From contig CALKMX010000032.1 of assembly GCA_938091675.1 (NCBI GenBank), positions 1-38,095 of the forward strand: DNA of 38,095 nucleotides. The letters are read 5' to 3'. The notes under the pieces were generated by a model. The model ran no database searches and was not told the origin of the DNA. It was given only the letters and a program-made list of their open reading frames with translations. The translations under genes were made by a program, and so were the position numbers. Of the stretch, positions 23,256 to 31,596 are shown piece by piece; position 1 is the first letter of the stretch, and each line of letters begins with the position of its first letter. The stretch comes from an uncultured Opitutales bacterium (GTDB taxonomy: Bacteria; Verrucomicrobiota; Verrucomicrobiia; Opitutales; Seribacteraceae).

Positions 23256-26200
23256 ATGCGTAATACGATATTTGAGGAAGATCGATTGTTAACCAAAGCG
23301 GCGGAAACGCCCCGAGAAGATAAGCCCCGTTTTGACTGGGCGGAAGATTTGGGAGAGAATCGGTTCGAGATTCCAAAAGTGCGTATTACAGATGGCGCGG
23401 GTGACCGTGATTTCCACATCGCCGAGGTGGCCGAGGTTATCGGGGAGGCTCTTACCGACCTGATGATCTCAAGGGAAGAAAAGGAAATATACACCCCAAA
23501 AAACCGGGAGCTCGTGGTGGAGTCCTCCCGGCTCGTCGCCAGCCGCTTAATCGAGCGGTTGGAACAAGAGGAGGAAGGCGGCGCCCCCCGCCTCTCCTTC
23601 GACGATCTTCACAAGCTGATCGAAAAAGCCCTGGTGGAAAATGATGCTTATGATGTGGCCAAAAGCCTGGTCTTTTCACGTTCCAATCAGGGTCCAGGGA
23701 ACGGGCATTTTCCAAGCAATCCCCCGGTTGACAGTTCCCTGATCCGCTTGATCCGTAGAAGCGGGCAAGTGGTGCCCTGGAATTCCTCCAAGATCGAGGT
23801 TGCTATTCGTAAAGCGTTCCTCTCCCTGCGTCTAGACTCCGAGCCGGCCGTCCGCATTTCAGATGAAGTCACCCAACGGGCAGTGGCTACGGGGCAGGCA
23901 TTTATCAATATCGAGGATGTTCAGGACATTGTGCAGGAAGAATTGATGAAGCATGGCTTCTTCAAAGTTGCGGAGTCCTACATTCTTTACCGTGCCCGCC
24001 GCCGGGTTGAGCGTGAGAGCAATACCGAGCATCATGAAGTCCGTCAGGACTCCATGATCGTGGTGAAGAAAAAAGATGGGACCACTTTTTTCTGGGACGG
24101 GATTGATCTTAAAAAGCGTATTACTTTTTCCAGTATCGGGCTCGATCTATGCCTGACCCCGGAACAAATAGAAGATGATTTGCGCCGTTCCGTTTTTTCC
24201 GAAATCACTGAGGTTGATTTGCGCAAAACCATTATTCTCAATGCAAAAGCCCTGATCGAACGGGATGCAGACTTTGCCAAATTTGCCGCCCGTATTCTCC
24301 TCACCTATGTTTATGAAGAAGTGCTTGGCTGGGATGTGGCTCATCAAAGCATCGAGGAAATCCGTACCTTTCATGCCAAGGAATTTAAGTCCTATTTAAA
24401 ACGCGGGGTGGAGATCAAGAGGCTGGATAAGAAATTGCTCAAGCTCGATATTGACCGCCTTTGCCAGGCAATTGATCCTTCCGCAGACCTTGACTTTGAT
24501 TACCTCGGTATTCAAACCCTGTACGACCGCTACCTGGTGGTGGACAAGACTGGGGAAAAGCCCCGCCGTCTGGAAACCCCCCAGTTTTTCTGGATGCGGG
24601 TAGCCATGGGTGTCTTCGCCCATGAAGACAATCCGGAGGACCAAATCATCTCCCTTTACAACCTTTACAAGAGCCGGAGGTTTTGTTCCTCCACCCCTAC
24701 GCTTTTCAACTCCGGAACCCTGCACTCCCAGCTATCTTCCTGCTACCTGTACAAGGTGGACGATACCATTGAGTCGATCATGTACCGGGGAATTGCAGAA
24801 AATGCTTTCCTTTCCAAGTGGGCGGGTGGCCTGGGTGGTAGCTGGACCGCAGTTCGGGGCACGGGCAGTCATATTGCCGGCACCAATGGCGAAAGCCAGG
24901 GGGTTATCCCATTTCTGAAAATGCACAACGACCAGCTCTGTGCAGTCAACCAGGGCGGAAAGCGCAAAGGATCCGGATGTGCATACCTTGAAACCTGGCA
25001 TTGCGACATACTTGAATTTCTGGAGCTTCGTAAAAATACCGGAGACGACCGCCGTCGTACTCACGATATGAACACGGCGAATTGGATCCCGGACTTGTTC
25101 ATGAAGCGTATGGAAGCCCGGGGAAACTGGACCCTTTTCCGGAGCAATGAAGTGCCAGACCTCCACGACCTCTACGGCAAGGCATTTGAGGAAAGATATG
25201 CGGAGTATGAATCCAAGGCAGAAAAGGGAGAAATCTGGGGGCATACTATTCCAGCCATCGACCTGTGGAAATCGATGCTCAAAATGCTTTTTGAGACTGG
25301 TCATCCATGGATAACCTTTAAGGATACCTGTAATATCCGCAGCCCGCAGGACCATGCCGGGGTGATTCATAGTTCCAACCTTTGTACCGAAATTACCCTT
25401 AATACCGGTGCGGATGAAACCGCGGTGTGCAACCTCGGATCTGTGGTGCTTGATTCCCACCTTACCCCGGAGGGAGATCTTGATCACGAGAAATTACGCG
25501 ACACCATCAGAATTGCCATTCGGGCATTGGACAATGTCATTGATGTAAACTTTTATCCCACCAAAGCAGCCAAGACTTCGAACAGCCGTCACCGTCCGAT
25601 CGGTCTTGGAGTGATGGGTCTACAGAATGCACTCTTTATCAAAGATGTTTCTTTCACTTCGGAGGAAGCGGTTGAATTCAATGATGAATTCATGGAAGCA
25701 ATCTGTTATTATGCCTATGAGGCTTCCAGTGATCTGGCCAACGAGCGCGGCACCTACTCCTCCTATCGCGGGTCCAAGTGGGACCGGGGCATTCTTCCCC
25801 AGGATACCATCCAAATGCTGGAAGAGGAGCGCGGAGAAAAAGTGGAGGTTCCCAAAACTGCAAAAATGGACTGGTCTGTGGTTCGCAAGAAAATTGCCAA
25901 GCATGGTATGCGCAACAGCAATGTGATCGCCATTGCCCCCACCGCGACCATTTCCAATATCATGGGCTCATCCCCCTGTATTGAACCGACCTACAAGAAT
26001 ATTTTTGTTAAGAGTAATCTCTCCGGTGATTTCATGGTGCTGAACCGTTTCCTGGTAAATGATTTGAAAAAGGAAGGATTATGGAACAGGGAGATGTCCG
26101 ACCAGTTAAAATACTTTGATGGTGAGCTTGGTTCAATCGAAGGCATTCCCGAACCCATTAAGAAAAAATACCTCACTGCATTTGATGTGTCTTTTGAATA

Positions 26201-26522
26201 TGTTCTTTCCGCTGCTGCACGTCGCCAGAAGTGGATTGATCAGTCCCAATCGGTCAACCTGTTTCTTGGTAGTCCTGATCTTAAAAACCTTTCTCATATG
26301 TACCGTGCGGCCTGGCGGAAAGGGCTAAAGACCACTTATTATTTACGCACCCTTGGTGCATCCAATATTGAGAAGGCAACCGTAGATCTGAAAAAAGCAA
26401 AGCCCCTGGCCGATACCCCGCTTGATGAACCCTCTGCCAAGAAGGAATTCACCGATGCGGAGAAGAAGGCATGCAGTATTCAAGCCATGCTCAATGGCGA
26501 AGAGTGCGAAGCCTGCCAGTAG
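23256..26522 (+). CDS. nrdA: Ribonucleotide reductase alpha subunit with three ATP-cone-like domains
   Basis: This 1088-residue catalytic subunit reduces ribonucleotides to deoxyribonucleotides. Usual class Ia NrdA is about 760 residues; the extra 300 are N-terminal. Residues about 162-253 are a good ATP-cone (VPWNSSKIEVAIRKAF, then FINIEDVQDIVQEEL and YILYRARRRV). Residues about 267-358 form a second (VKKKDGTTFFWDGIDLKKRI) and about 39-142 a diverged third. The barrel has the active-site Cys in SQLSSCYLYKVDD, the SSNLCTEITL segment with Asn, Cys and Glu, and the second redox Cys in CNLGSVVLDS. The C-terminus ends in CEACQ, the swinging Cys pair that is re-reduced by thioredoxin. The triple-cone layout is the same as in Chlamydia R1 and matches the class Ic-like NrdB encoded just upstream. 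Confidence 0.96.
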   Translation: MRNTIFEEDRLLTKAAETPREDKPRFDWAEDLGENRFEIPKVRITDGAGDRDFHIAEVAEVIGEALTDLMISREEKEIYTPKNRELVVESSRLVASRLIERLEQEEEGGAPRLSFDDLHKLIEKALVENDAYDVAKSLVFSRSNQGPGNGHFPSNPPVDSSLIRLIRRSGQVVPWNSSKIEVAIRKAFLSLRLDSEPAVRISDEVTQRAVATGQAFINIEDVQDIVQEELMKHGFFKVAESYILYRARRRVERESNTEHHEVRQDSMIVVKKKDGTTFFWDGIDLKKRITFSSIGLDLCLTPEQIEDDLRRSVFSEITEVDLRKTIILNAKALIERDADFAKFAARILLTYVYEEVLGWDVAHQSIEEIRTFHAKEFKSYLKRGVEIKRLDKKLLKLDIDRLCQAIDPSADLDFDYLGIQTLYDRYLVVDKTGEKPRRLETPQFFWMRVAMGVFAHEDNPEDQIISLYNLYKSRRFCSSTPTLFNSGTLHSQLSSCYLYKVDDTIESIMYRGIAENAFLSKWAGGLGGSWTAVRGTGSHIAGTNGESQGVIPFLKMHNDQLCAVNQGGKRKGSGCAYLETWHCDILEFLELRKNTGDDRRRTHDMNTANWIPDLFMKRMEARGNWTLFRSNEVPDLHDLYGKAFEERYAEYESKAEKGEIWGHTIPAIDLWKSMLKMLFETGHPWITFKDTCNIRSPQDHAGVIHSSNLCTEITLNTGADETAVCNLGSVVLDSHLTPEGDLDHEKLRDTIRIAIRALDNVIDVNFYPTKAAKTSNSRHRPIGLGVMGLQNALFIKDVSFTSEEAVEFNDEFMEAICYYAYEASSDLANERGTYSSYRGSKWDRGILPQDTIQMLEEERGEKVEVPKTAKMDWSVVRKKIAKHGMRNSNVIAIAPTATISNIMGSSPCIEPTYKNIFVKSNLSGDFMVLNRFLVNDLKKEGLWNREMSDQLKYFDGELGSIEGIPEPIKKKYLTAFDVSFEYVLSAAARRQKWIDQSQSVNLFLGSPDLKNLSHMYRAAWRKGLKTTYYLRTLGASNIEKATVDLKKAKPLADTPLDEPSAKKEFTDAEKKACSIQAMLNGEECEACQ

Positions 26523-26670
26523 ACCCTGCCCACTTTTAATGGGGTATGGCCGTCTGTCTGAGTACGGTTTGTCTGCCCGGTACCTATCTGCCCATTTCTT
26601 TGCCTGCTTGGTGAGCCTGCCACTGGATCATTGCCCCTAGCCATAATAATTTTCTACCTTTCTTTATTGT

Positions 26671-27222
26671 ATGGACACGACCGAACGCTTGGATAAACAC
26701 CTGGGAGAGGAACCGCTCTACGGGCCTGATGTCTTTGTTGCCCCCACCGCGGTGGTGATGGGCGATGTTCAAATGGACGAAGGTTCAAGCCTTTGGTATG
26801 GGGGTGTTTTGCGCGGGGATATTAATTCCATAAAGATTGGAAAGTTTTCAAACTTGCAGGACGGCGTGATCGGTCATCTTGCGGACGAACATTCCCTGGT
26901 GGTGGGCAAGTATGTGACAGTGGGGCATGGTGCAGTCATTCATGCCTGTGAGATTGCAGATGAGTGTTTGATTGGGATGAATTCAACCATCCTTGACGGT
27001 GCCAAAATCGGGAAGCAGTCAATCGTAGCGGCAGGCAGTTTGGTCCCTGCGGGAATGGATGTGCCTGCTGGTAGTTTGGTGGCCGGAGTACCTGCCAAAA
27101 TCAAGCGGAAATTATCCGGTGAGGAAAAGAAAAACCTTAAAAAGTGGGCGGAAAAATACTTGGTTGTTGCCAAAGCCCATCGGGAAAAGCTTGGAAAGAT
27201 GAGAGCCGGCCGACCTGCCTGA
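26671..27222 (+). CDS. Gamma-class carbonic anhydrase-like hexapeptide protein
   Basis: This 183-residue protein folds as a left-handed beta helix, as shown by repeated [IV]G..[STV] hexapeptides such as GDVQMDEGSSLWYGGVLRGDINSIKIG. The three His residues that bind zinc in gamma carbonic anhydrases are present at 69 (VIGHL), 86 and 91 (VGHGAVIHAC), with the correct 5-residue spacing between the last two. Many relatives (YrdA, PaaY) have little or no CO2 hydration activity, so true carbonic anhydrase function is not certain. A charged helix of about 40 residues closes the protein (KKNLKKWAEKYLVV). It stands alone, 148 bp after nrdA and convergent with a small acidic protein gene. Confidence 0.9.
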   Translation: MDTTERLDKHLGEEPLYGPDVFVAPTAVVMGDVQMDEGSSLWYGGVLRGDINSIKIGKFSNLQDGVIGHLADEHSLVVGKYVTVGHGAVIHACEIADECLIGMNSTILDGAKIGKQSIVAAGSLVPAGMDVPAGSLVAGVPAKIKRKLSGEEKKNLKKWAEKYLVVAKAHREKLGKMRAGRPA

Positions 27223-27244
27223 GGGCTAGCTCACGGTTCTGCAG

Positions 27245-27514
27245 TCATCCAGCTTCTTCCATCCCGTAACGGGAGAAAAAATCTTCCACTATGGAGGAGA
27301 GACTGGGCAGGGGCATGCTTCCCGACACCGCCTCAGCACAGCACGAGACATAGGCACGAATGGCCGCTTCCCCGGCTTGCCTGTTTTCCTGATCAAGCAA
27401 GCGAAGCAGGGTTTTGCGGGCATCTTCCCACTCCAGTTCGTCAAAGGAGTGCTCAGTCATGGTTTCGTACCATGCTTTCTGCTCCTCCTGGCTAAGTTCG
27501 GAAATGGAATTCAT
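27245..27514 (-). CDS. Small acidic helical protein of unknown function
   Basis: I do not recognise this 89-residue protein. It is acidic and looks all-helical, with clusters such as ELSQEEQKAWYETM, FDELEWEDARKTLLRLLDQENRQ and IVEDFFSRYGMEEAG. It has two adjacent cysteines (YVSCCAEAV). There is no signal peptide or membrane segment, so it should be cytoplasmic. It lies between two plus-strand genes, 22 bp from the end of the gamma-carbonic anhydrase gene and divergent from the CysJ-like gene, with its own promoter region at 27515-27639. Its composition suggests a real gene and not a chance frame, but the evidence is moderate. Confidence 0.6.
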   Translation of the reverse strand: MNSISELSQEEQKAWYETMTEHSFDELEWEDARKTLLRLLDQENRQAGEAAIRAYVSCCAEAVSGSMPLPSLSSIVEDFFSRYGMEEAG

Positions 27515-27639
27515 TTTGACTGATCAAGATGTATGCTTCATCCGGACATGCAAAGGATAAATAGCTAAGTTTTTTTTCATTTCTCTTGGATTGTCCGCTT
27601 AGGTTTGTCAAAAGATACCAATAAACATTGTTCAACCAT

Positions 27640-28776
27640 ATGTCACAGTCCCTAGATTCATCTGCTCCCACCAAAGATAATCCTTACCAGTCAAAATTAC
27701 TGGTCAATCGATTGCTCAACCAGGGTTCCGATAAGGAAACCCGCCACTTCGAACTTTCTCTTCTGCAAAGCGGGTTGACTTATGAACCGGGGGATTCTCT
27801 TGGGGTAATCCCAGAAAACAACCCCAGGGTGGTGGACGAGCTTCTCCATGCCGTCGGGATGTCGGGTGCAGAAGAGGTGCAACTGGCCGATCGCTCCACC
27901 CCGGTAAGGGATGCATTGATCCATTCCTTTGCCTGTACCGTGCTAAGCAAGATACAGGTCAAAAAATTTAATGACATCGCTCATGCGGATAAACTCTCCG
28001 GTTTGCTTGAGCCCGCCAACCGGGATGCTTTTGCCGACTATCTCTGGGGAAGGGAACTGATTGATTTGTTTACTGAATTCCCCCAGCAAGGCATCCGCCC
28101 GGACGATTTGCTGGGATTGTTGCGGCCCATGCCCCCGCGTCTGTATTCGATTGCTTCCAGTATCAAGGCCCATGAAGAGGAAGTCCACCTGACGGTTGCG
28201 ATTGTGCGCTACCAGTCACATGGCCGGGACCGCGAGGGGGTATGCTCCTCCTACCTTGCCGACCGGGTGGGGGAATATATTCCCTGCTACTTTCACCCCA
28301 ATAAAAATTTCAAACTCCCCCAGGATCCAGACGCTCCCATTATCATGGTGGGTCCGGGTACGGGCATTGCCCCGTTCCGTGCCTTTATTGAGGAACGCCG
28401 GTCCACCGGGGCGGGAGGGAAAAACTGGCTCTTTTTTGGAGACCGTTCATCCGCGACCGATTATTTGTACGGAGAAGAGTGGGAACAGTATCGCCAGGAC
28501 GGTCTGCTCACCGGTCTTGACCTCGCCTGGTCGCGCGATCAGGCAGAAAAGGAATATGTCCAGCACAAGATGCTGGCCAAGGGAAAAGAATTATTTACCT
28601 GGTTGCAGGACGGTGCGTACTTTTATGTCTGTGGGGATGCTTCCCGTATGGCCAAGGATGTGGACCTTGCCCTTCGCCAGATTGCTTCGGCTGAAGGAGG
28701 GATGTCGGATGAAGAGGCTGGCGCCTGGGTAAAATCGCTGCAGAAAGAAAAGCGCTACCTGAAGGATGTTTATTAA
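27640..28776 (+). CDS. CysJ/CPR-type FAD-NADPH diaphorase module without a flavodoxin domain
   Basis: This 378-residue flavoprotein matches the C-terminal part of sulfite reductase alpha subunit (CysJ) and cytochrome P450 reductase. FAD-binding is shown by RPMPPRLYSIASS and GVCSSYLADR, and NADPH-binding by MVGPGTGIAPFRAFIEER, FFGDRSSATDYLY, and YFYVCGDASRMAKDVD, ending with KEKRYLKDVY as in CysJ. The ATG at 27640 gives a protein that starts directly at the connecting FAD domain. The N-terminal FMN/flavodoxin domain of CysJ is absent, so electrons must leave FAD to another carrier or directly to a partner enzyme. No cysI, cysH or cysD lies in the window. Such short forms are annotated as sulfite reductase alpha in other Verrucomicrobia. 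Confidence 0.88.
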   Translation: MSQSLDSSAPTKDNPYQSKLLVNRLLNQGSDKETRHFELSLLQSGLTYEPGDSLGVIPENNPRVVDELLHAVGMSGAEEVQLADRSTPVRDALIHSFACTVLSKIQVKKFNDIAHADKLSGLLEPANRDAFADYLWGRELIDLFTEFPQQGIRPDDLLGLLRPMPPRLYSIASSIKAHEEEVHLTVAIVRYQSHGRDREGVCSSYLADRVGEYIPCYFHPNKNFKLPQDPDAPIIMVGPGTGIAPFRAFIEERRSTGAGGKNWLFFGDRSSATDYLYGEEWEQYRQDGLLTGLDLAWSRDQAEKEYVQHKMLAKGKELFTWLQDGAYFYVCGDASRMAKDVDLALRQIASAEGGMSDEEAGAWVKSLQKEKRYLKDVY

Positions 28777-28796
28777 CTTTCTGCCCCAGGAGAAAG
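28777..28796 (+). terminator. Weak inverted repeat between convergent genes
   Basis: CTTTCT (28777-28782) and AGAAAG (28791-28796) form a 6-bp stem with an 8-base loop (GCCCCAGG) directly after the stop codon of the diaphorase gene. The 3' ends of this gene and the convergent rsmG gene face each other here, which is where terminators are expected, but no T-run follows on either strand. I list it as a possible terminator only. Confidence 0.25.
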
Positions 28797-28853
28797 GGCT
28801 ACTTGTTTCTACTTGAATGCCTGGGTATGCCAGGTTGGCAACTCTTGGACTCC

Positions 28854-29504
28854 CTAAAGTTTGAAGTGAATCAGGTATTTTTCACCCAGTTCGGCCTGGG
28901 GAATGATTTCATCAAGGTTCCAGATTTTAGCCGGGGTGAGTCCGGAAGATTTTAACTCCTCGGAATAATCTCCCCCTTTCAGGTAAAGAATTCCATTGGC
29001 GGGAGAATTCCTGGAGCCTTTGGATACCTTGTCCCGTACCCAGCCAAAAAACACGGGCAGGGCAGTGACTGCACGGCCAAGCACAAAGTCATAGGTTTTC
29101 TTTCTGGGCAATTCCTCAACCCTTCCCCGGCAAACCTCGACATTGGAAAGTTCCAACCGTTTGGCAATATCTTCAACCACCATGGTTTTCTTGGCGATGG
29201 AATCGAGCAGGGTAAACTTTGCCTGTGGATAGCAGATCGCCAGGGGGATGCCGGGCAATCCTCCCCCCGTGCCCACATCAAGCAGCCTGGACTTGGGCAT
29301 GAGTCGCAAAAATTTGGTAATAGTCAGGCAGTGGGCCAGGTGCTTGGTTTCCAACCTGTCCATATCTTTTCGGGATACCAGGTTGATCTTGGCATTCCAC
29401 TCGCGAAGCAGGGTGGTGTACTCCGCAAGTTTTTCCCAGTGCGGTTCGGCGATATCGGGAAACCAGTCTTTCAGGACTGGCCAGGGGTCCATATTCTCAC
29501 TCAT
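28854..29504 (-). CDS. rsmG: 16S rRNA (guanine-527-N7) methyltransferase RsmG
   Basis: RsmG (formerly GidB) methylates N7 of G527 in 16S rRNA, the 530 loop near the decoding site. The 216-residue protein shows EYTTLLREWNAKINLVSRKDM near the start, the SAM-binding LLDVGTGGGLPGIPLAI, FTLLDSIAKKTMVVEDIAK and the VLGRAVTALPVFFGW segment with the catalytic-region Arg. Its loss confers low-level streptomycin resistance in other bacteria. It is the last gene of the minus-strand cluster, 41 bp after kdsA. It is not adjacent to mnmG or parA, with which it often clusters in other genomes. Confidence 0.94.
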   Translation of the reverse strand: MSENMDPWPVLKDWFPDIAEPHWEKLAEYTTLLREWNAKINLVSRKDMDRLETKHLAHCLTITKFLRLMPKSRLLDVGTGGGLPGIPLAICYPQAKFTLLDSIAKKTMVVEDIAKRLELSNVEVCRGRVEELPRKKTYDFVLGRAVTALPVFFGWVRDKVSKGSRNSPANGILYLKGGDYSEELKSSGLTPAKIWNLDEIIPQAELGEKYLIHFKL

Positions 29505-29545
29505 TGAATGATTGGATTGCTGGCGAACCTGGCTGAAGGAACAGG

Positions 29546-30394
29546 TTATTCCACTTCAATTTCAGGTAAATTCTTTACCAGGTCGTCCATTGCTTTTGCC
29601 TGAGCAAGAAAAAGCTCCAGCTTGTCAAGGGGGAGGGCACATGGACCATCACACTTCGCCTCCGCTGGATTGGGGTGAGACTCCAAAAATAAACCGCCTA
29701 TTCTCTGGCTCATGCCTGCGAGCATAAGCTCAAAAACTGCCTGCCTTCGCCCGCCTGCGGAATCGCTCCTGCCTCCGGGAATTTGCAGCGAATGGGTGAC
29801 ATCAAAAACCACCGGACACCCGGTCCGTTTCATGATCCCAAAATTCAGGGGGTCCACCACCAGGTTGTTGTATCCAAAGGAAGACCCGCGCTCACACAGG
29901 AGGATTTGCTTGTTTCCAGCCTCTTCAAATTTTCGGACGATATGCCCCATTTCATGGGCGGCGAGAAACTGTGCCTTTTTTACATTAATGGGCCGCCCGG
30001 TCTCGGCCATGGCAACCACCAGGTCGGTCTGCCGGCAGAGAAAGGCGGGGAGTTGCAAAACATCAACCACCTCTGCCGCAGATTTTGCCTGGAATGGTTC
30101 ATGGATATCGGAGATGACCGGCACATCAAAGGTTTCTTTGATTTCAGCGAGAATCTCGCAGCCCTTTTCCAACCCGGGCCCGCGGAAGGAGGAGACGGAA
30201 GAACGGTTGGCTTTGTCAAAGGACGCTTTGAACACAAAGGGAATGGCGAGCCGATCGGTGATCTCTTTGTATGCACTAGCGACTTCCAGGGCGAGCTCCC
30301 GAGATTCCAGCACATTCATCCCCCCAAAGAGGGTGAAAGGGAGATCGTTGGATATGCTTAACTTTCCAACCGTAATGATATTTTGGGCATTCAT
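29546..30394 (-). CDS. kdsA: 3-deoxy-8-phosphooctulonate (Kdo-8-P) synthase, metal-independent type
   Basis: KdsA condenses phosphoenolpyruvate with arabinose-5-phosphate to form Kdo-8-phosphate, the precursor of the LPS inner core. The 282-residue sequence has [85 protein letters not shown] and the end motif [19 protein letters not shown]. At the position that distinguishes the two KdsA types, it has Asn (GGMNVLES) and not Cys, so it should not need a divalent metal. Its ATG overlaps the queF TGA by one base. It shows that the organism makes LPS-type lipid and therefore has an outer membrane. Confidence 0.95.
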   Translation of the reverse strand: MNAQNIITVGKLSISNDLPFTLFGGMNVLESRELALEVASAYKEITDRLAIPFVFKASFDKANRSSVSSFRGPGLEKGCEILAEIKETFDVPVISDIHEPFQAKSAAEVVDVLQLPAFLCRQTDLVVAMAETGRPINVKKAQFLAAHEMGHIVRKFEEAGNKQILLCERGSSFGYNNLVVDPLNFGIMKRTGCPVVFDVTHSLQIPGGRSDSAGGRRQAVFELMLAGMSQRIGGLFLESHPNPAEAKCDGPCALPLDKLELFLAQAKAMDDLVKNLPEIEVE

Positions 30395-30813
30395 CAGTAG
30401 GCAGCTTCAGGGGGAGTCCCATGCTCTGCGGTAACCACGATGCCTATGCCTCCGCGGGCATTGAAATTTACTTCCACCCGGCACCATCTCGGACCCAGTG
30501 CCGCAACCAGGTCATCCAATAGACGGTTGGCAAAGTGTTCGTGGAAAACTCCCTCATCCCGGAAGGTCCACAGGTAGAGCTTGAGGGATTTGGATTCGAC
30601 GATTTTCTGGTCCGGGGTATACCGAATTAAAATTTCCGCAAAATCAGGCTGTCCGGTTTTGGGACAAAGACAGGTAAATTCACTGGTTTGCAATTCCACC
30701 ACATAGTCCCGTTCCGGATTGCGGTTGGGAAAGGTTTCTAAAGTACGACTTGGCTGGGTTCCCCCTTTTCCGAGTTCGGAAAGGTTGGAGTGTTCTGGGT
30801 TTTCTGTATTCAT
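30394..30813 (-). CDS. queF: 7-cyano-7-deazaguanine reductase QueF (single-domain type)
   Basis: QueF reduces preQ0 to preQ1 with NADPH, a step in queuosine synthesis for tRNA anticodons. The 139-residue protein is the short, single T-fold form, which works as an oligomer, unlike the 280-residue E. coli type. The catalytic Cys is in [16 protein letters not shown] (the second Cys), followed by the substrate-binding [31 protein letters not shown] and the final [11 protein letters not shown] chose the ATG at 30813 over an in-frame TTG at 30858, which adds 15 residues without similarity. No other queuosine gene (queC, queD or queE) is in the window, so the rest of the pathway is elsewhere or preQ0 is imported. 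Confidence 0.93.
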   Translation of the reverse strand: MNTENPEHSNLSELGKGGTQPSRTLETFPNRNPERDYVVELQTSEFTCLCPKTGQPDFAEILIRYTPDQKIVESKSLKLYLWTFRDEGVFHEHFANRLLDDLVAALGPRWCRVEVNFNARGGIGIVVTAEHGTPPEAAY

Positions 30814-30860
30814 GGAAGTTGGATATAATTTCACTAACCGAGTTGGGGAGCAAGGCAAAG

Positions 30861-31574
30861 TCAGGCAATATTTTGGGCGAGGGACCGCCAGTCCGTCTCC
30901 GTGCCGGCTGGCTTACAGGCATCTGCCAGCTGGGAGAGAAAAATCTCTCTTTTTACTTCGCGGGCTCCCAGGCTTTGCAGAAAGGGGTTGGGTACCTGGC
31001 AATCGATAAAGTGGAAGCCCTCCGCCCTGGCAATATCCACAAGTTTTGCCATACATACTTTGGATGCTTCCGGGACGGTATGAAACATTGACTCCCCAAA
31101 GAATGCTTTCCCCAGGCAGAGTCCGTACAACCCACCGACCAGTTTGTCCCCCACATAGGCTTCGATCGAGTGGGCAATTCCCTGTTGGTGGAGAAGTCCG
31201 TAATCTTTTTGCATGTCCGGTTCGATCCAACTGCTTTCCTGCTGGGGCCTTTTGATCGTGGCACATGCCTGCATCACCCGGTCAAAGCGATGGTCCATCT
31301 TAATCTCAAAAATCTTATCCTTCATCACCCGGGCAAGACTTCGTGAAATTTTGAATTCTTCCGGATAGAGCAACATTCTGGGGTTGGGGGAGTACCAGCA
31401 CCAAAGGTGGGGTGGGTGGTCCATTTTCATCCACGGGAAAATGCCTTTTTGATAGGCCGAGACCAGCCGGTTGGTTCCCAGTTTGCTGCTCAGGGCGACC
31501 AGTCCGGCATCATCAAAATCGGTTGGATCGGGGAAGGATTCCTCAGTCCCGTGATCCAGCAATACCACTCCCAT
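30861..31574 (-). CDS. aat: Leucyl/phenylalanyl-tRNA-protein transferase
   Basis: Aat attaches Leu or Phe to the N-terminal Lys or Arg of proteins, making them N-degrons that ClpS passes to ClpAP. The 237-residue protein contains LVSAYQKGIFPWM, LWCWYSPNPRMLLYPEEF, SWIEPDMQKDYGLLHQQGIAHSIEAY, GGLYGLCLGKAFFGESMFH, KVCMAKLVDIA and FIDCQVPNPFLQSLGA, which cover the whole family. The ATG at 31574 gives a normal length; a TTG one codon earlier is possible. It is followed 47 bp downstream by queF. Whether clpS and clpA exist elsewhere cannot be judged from this window. Confidence 0.94.
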   Translation of the reverse strand: MGVVLLDHGTEESFPDPTDFDDAGLVALSSKLGTNRLVSAYQKGIFPWMKMDHPPHLWCWYSPNPRMLLYPEEFKISRSLARVMKDKIFEIKMDHRFDRVMQACATIKRPQQESSWIEPDMQKDYGLLHQQGIAHSIEAYVGDKLVGGLYGLCLGKAFFGESMFHTVPEASKVCMAKLVDIARAEGFHFIDCQVPNPFLQSLGAREVKREIFLSQLADACKPAGTETDWRSLAQNIA

Positions 31575-31596
31575 CAATTCAAAGGATGCGGAGGGT

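Noticed and set aside
26523-26670. A short frame after nrdA (ending LPLDHCP) and possible terminator
   Set aside because: The frame starts inside nrdA in another phase and has no support; I see no stable hairpin with a T-run in this 148-bp gap.
30814-30858. A longer QueF starting at a TTG
   Set aside because: The extra 15 residues have no family similarity, and an ATG at 30813 gives the usual unimodular QueF length.
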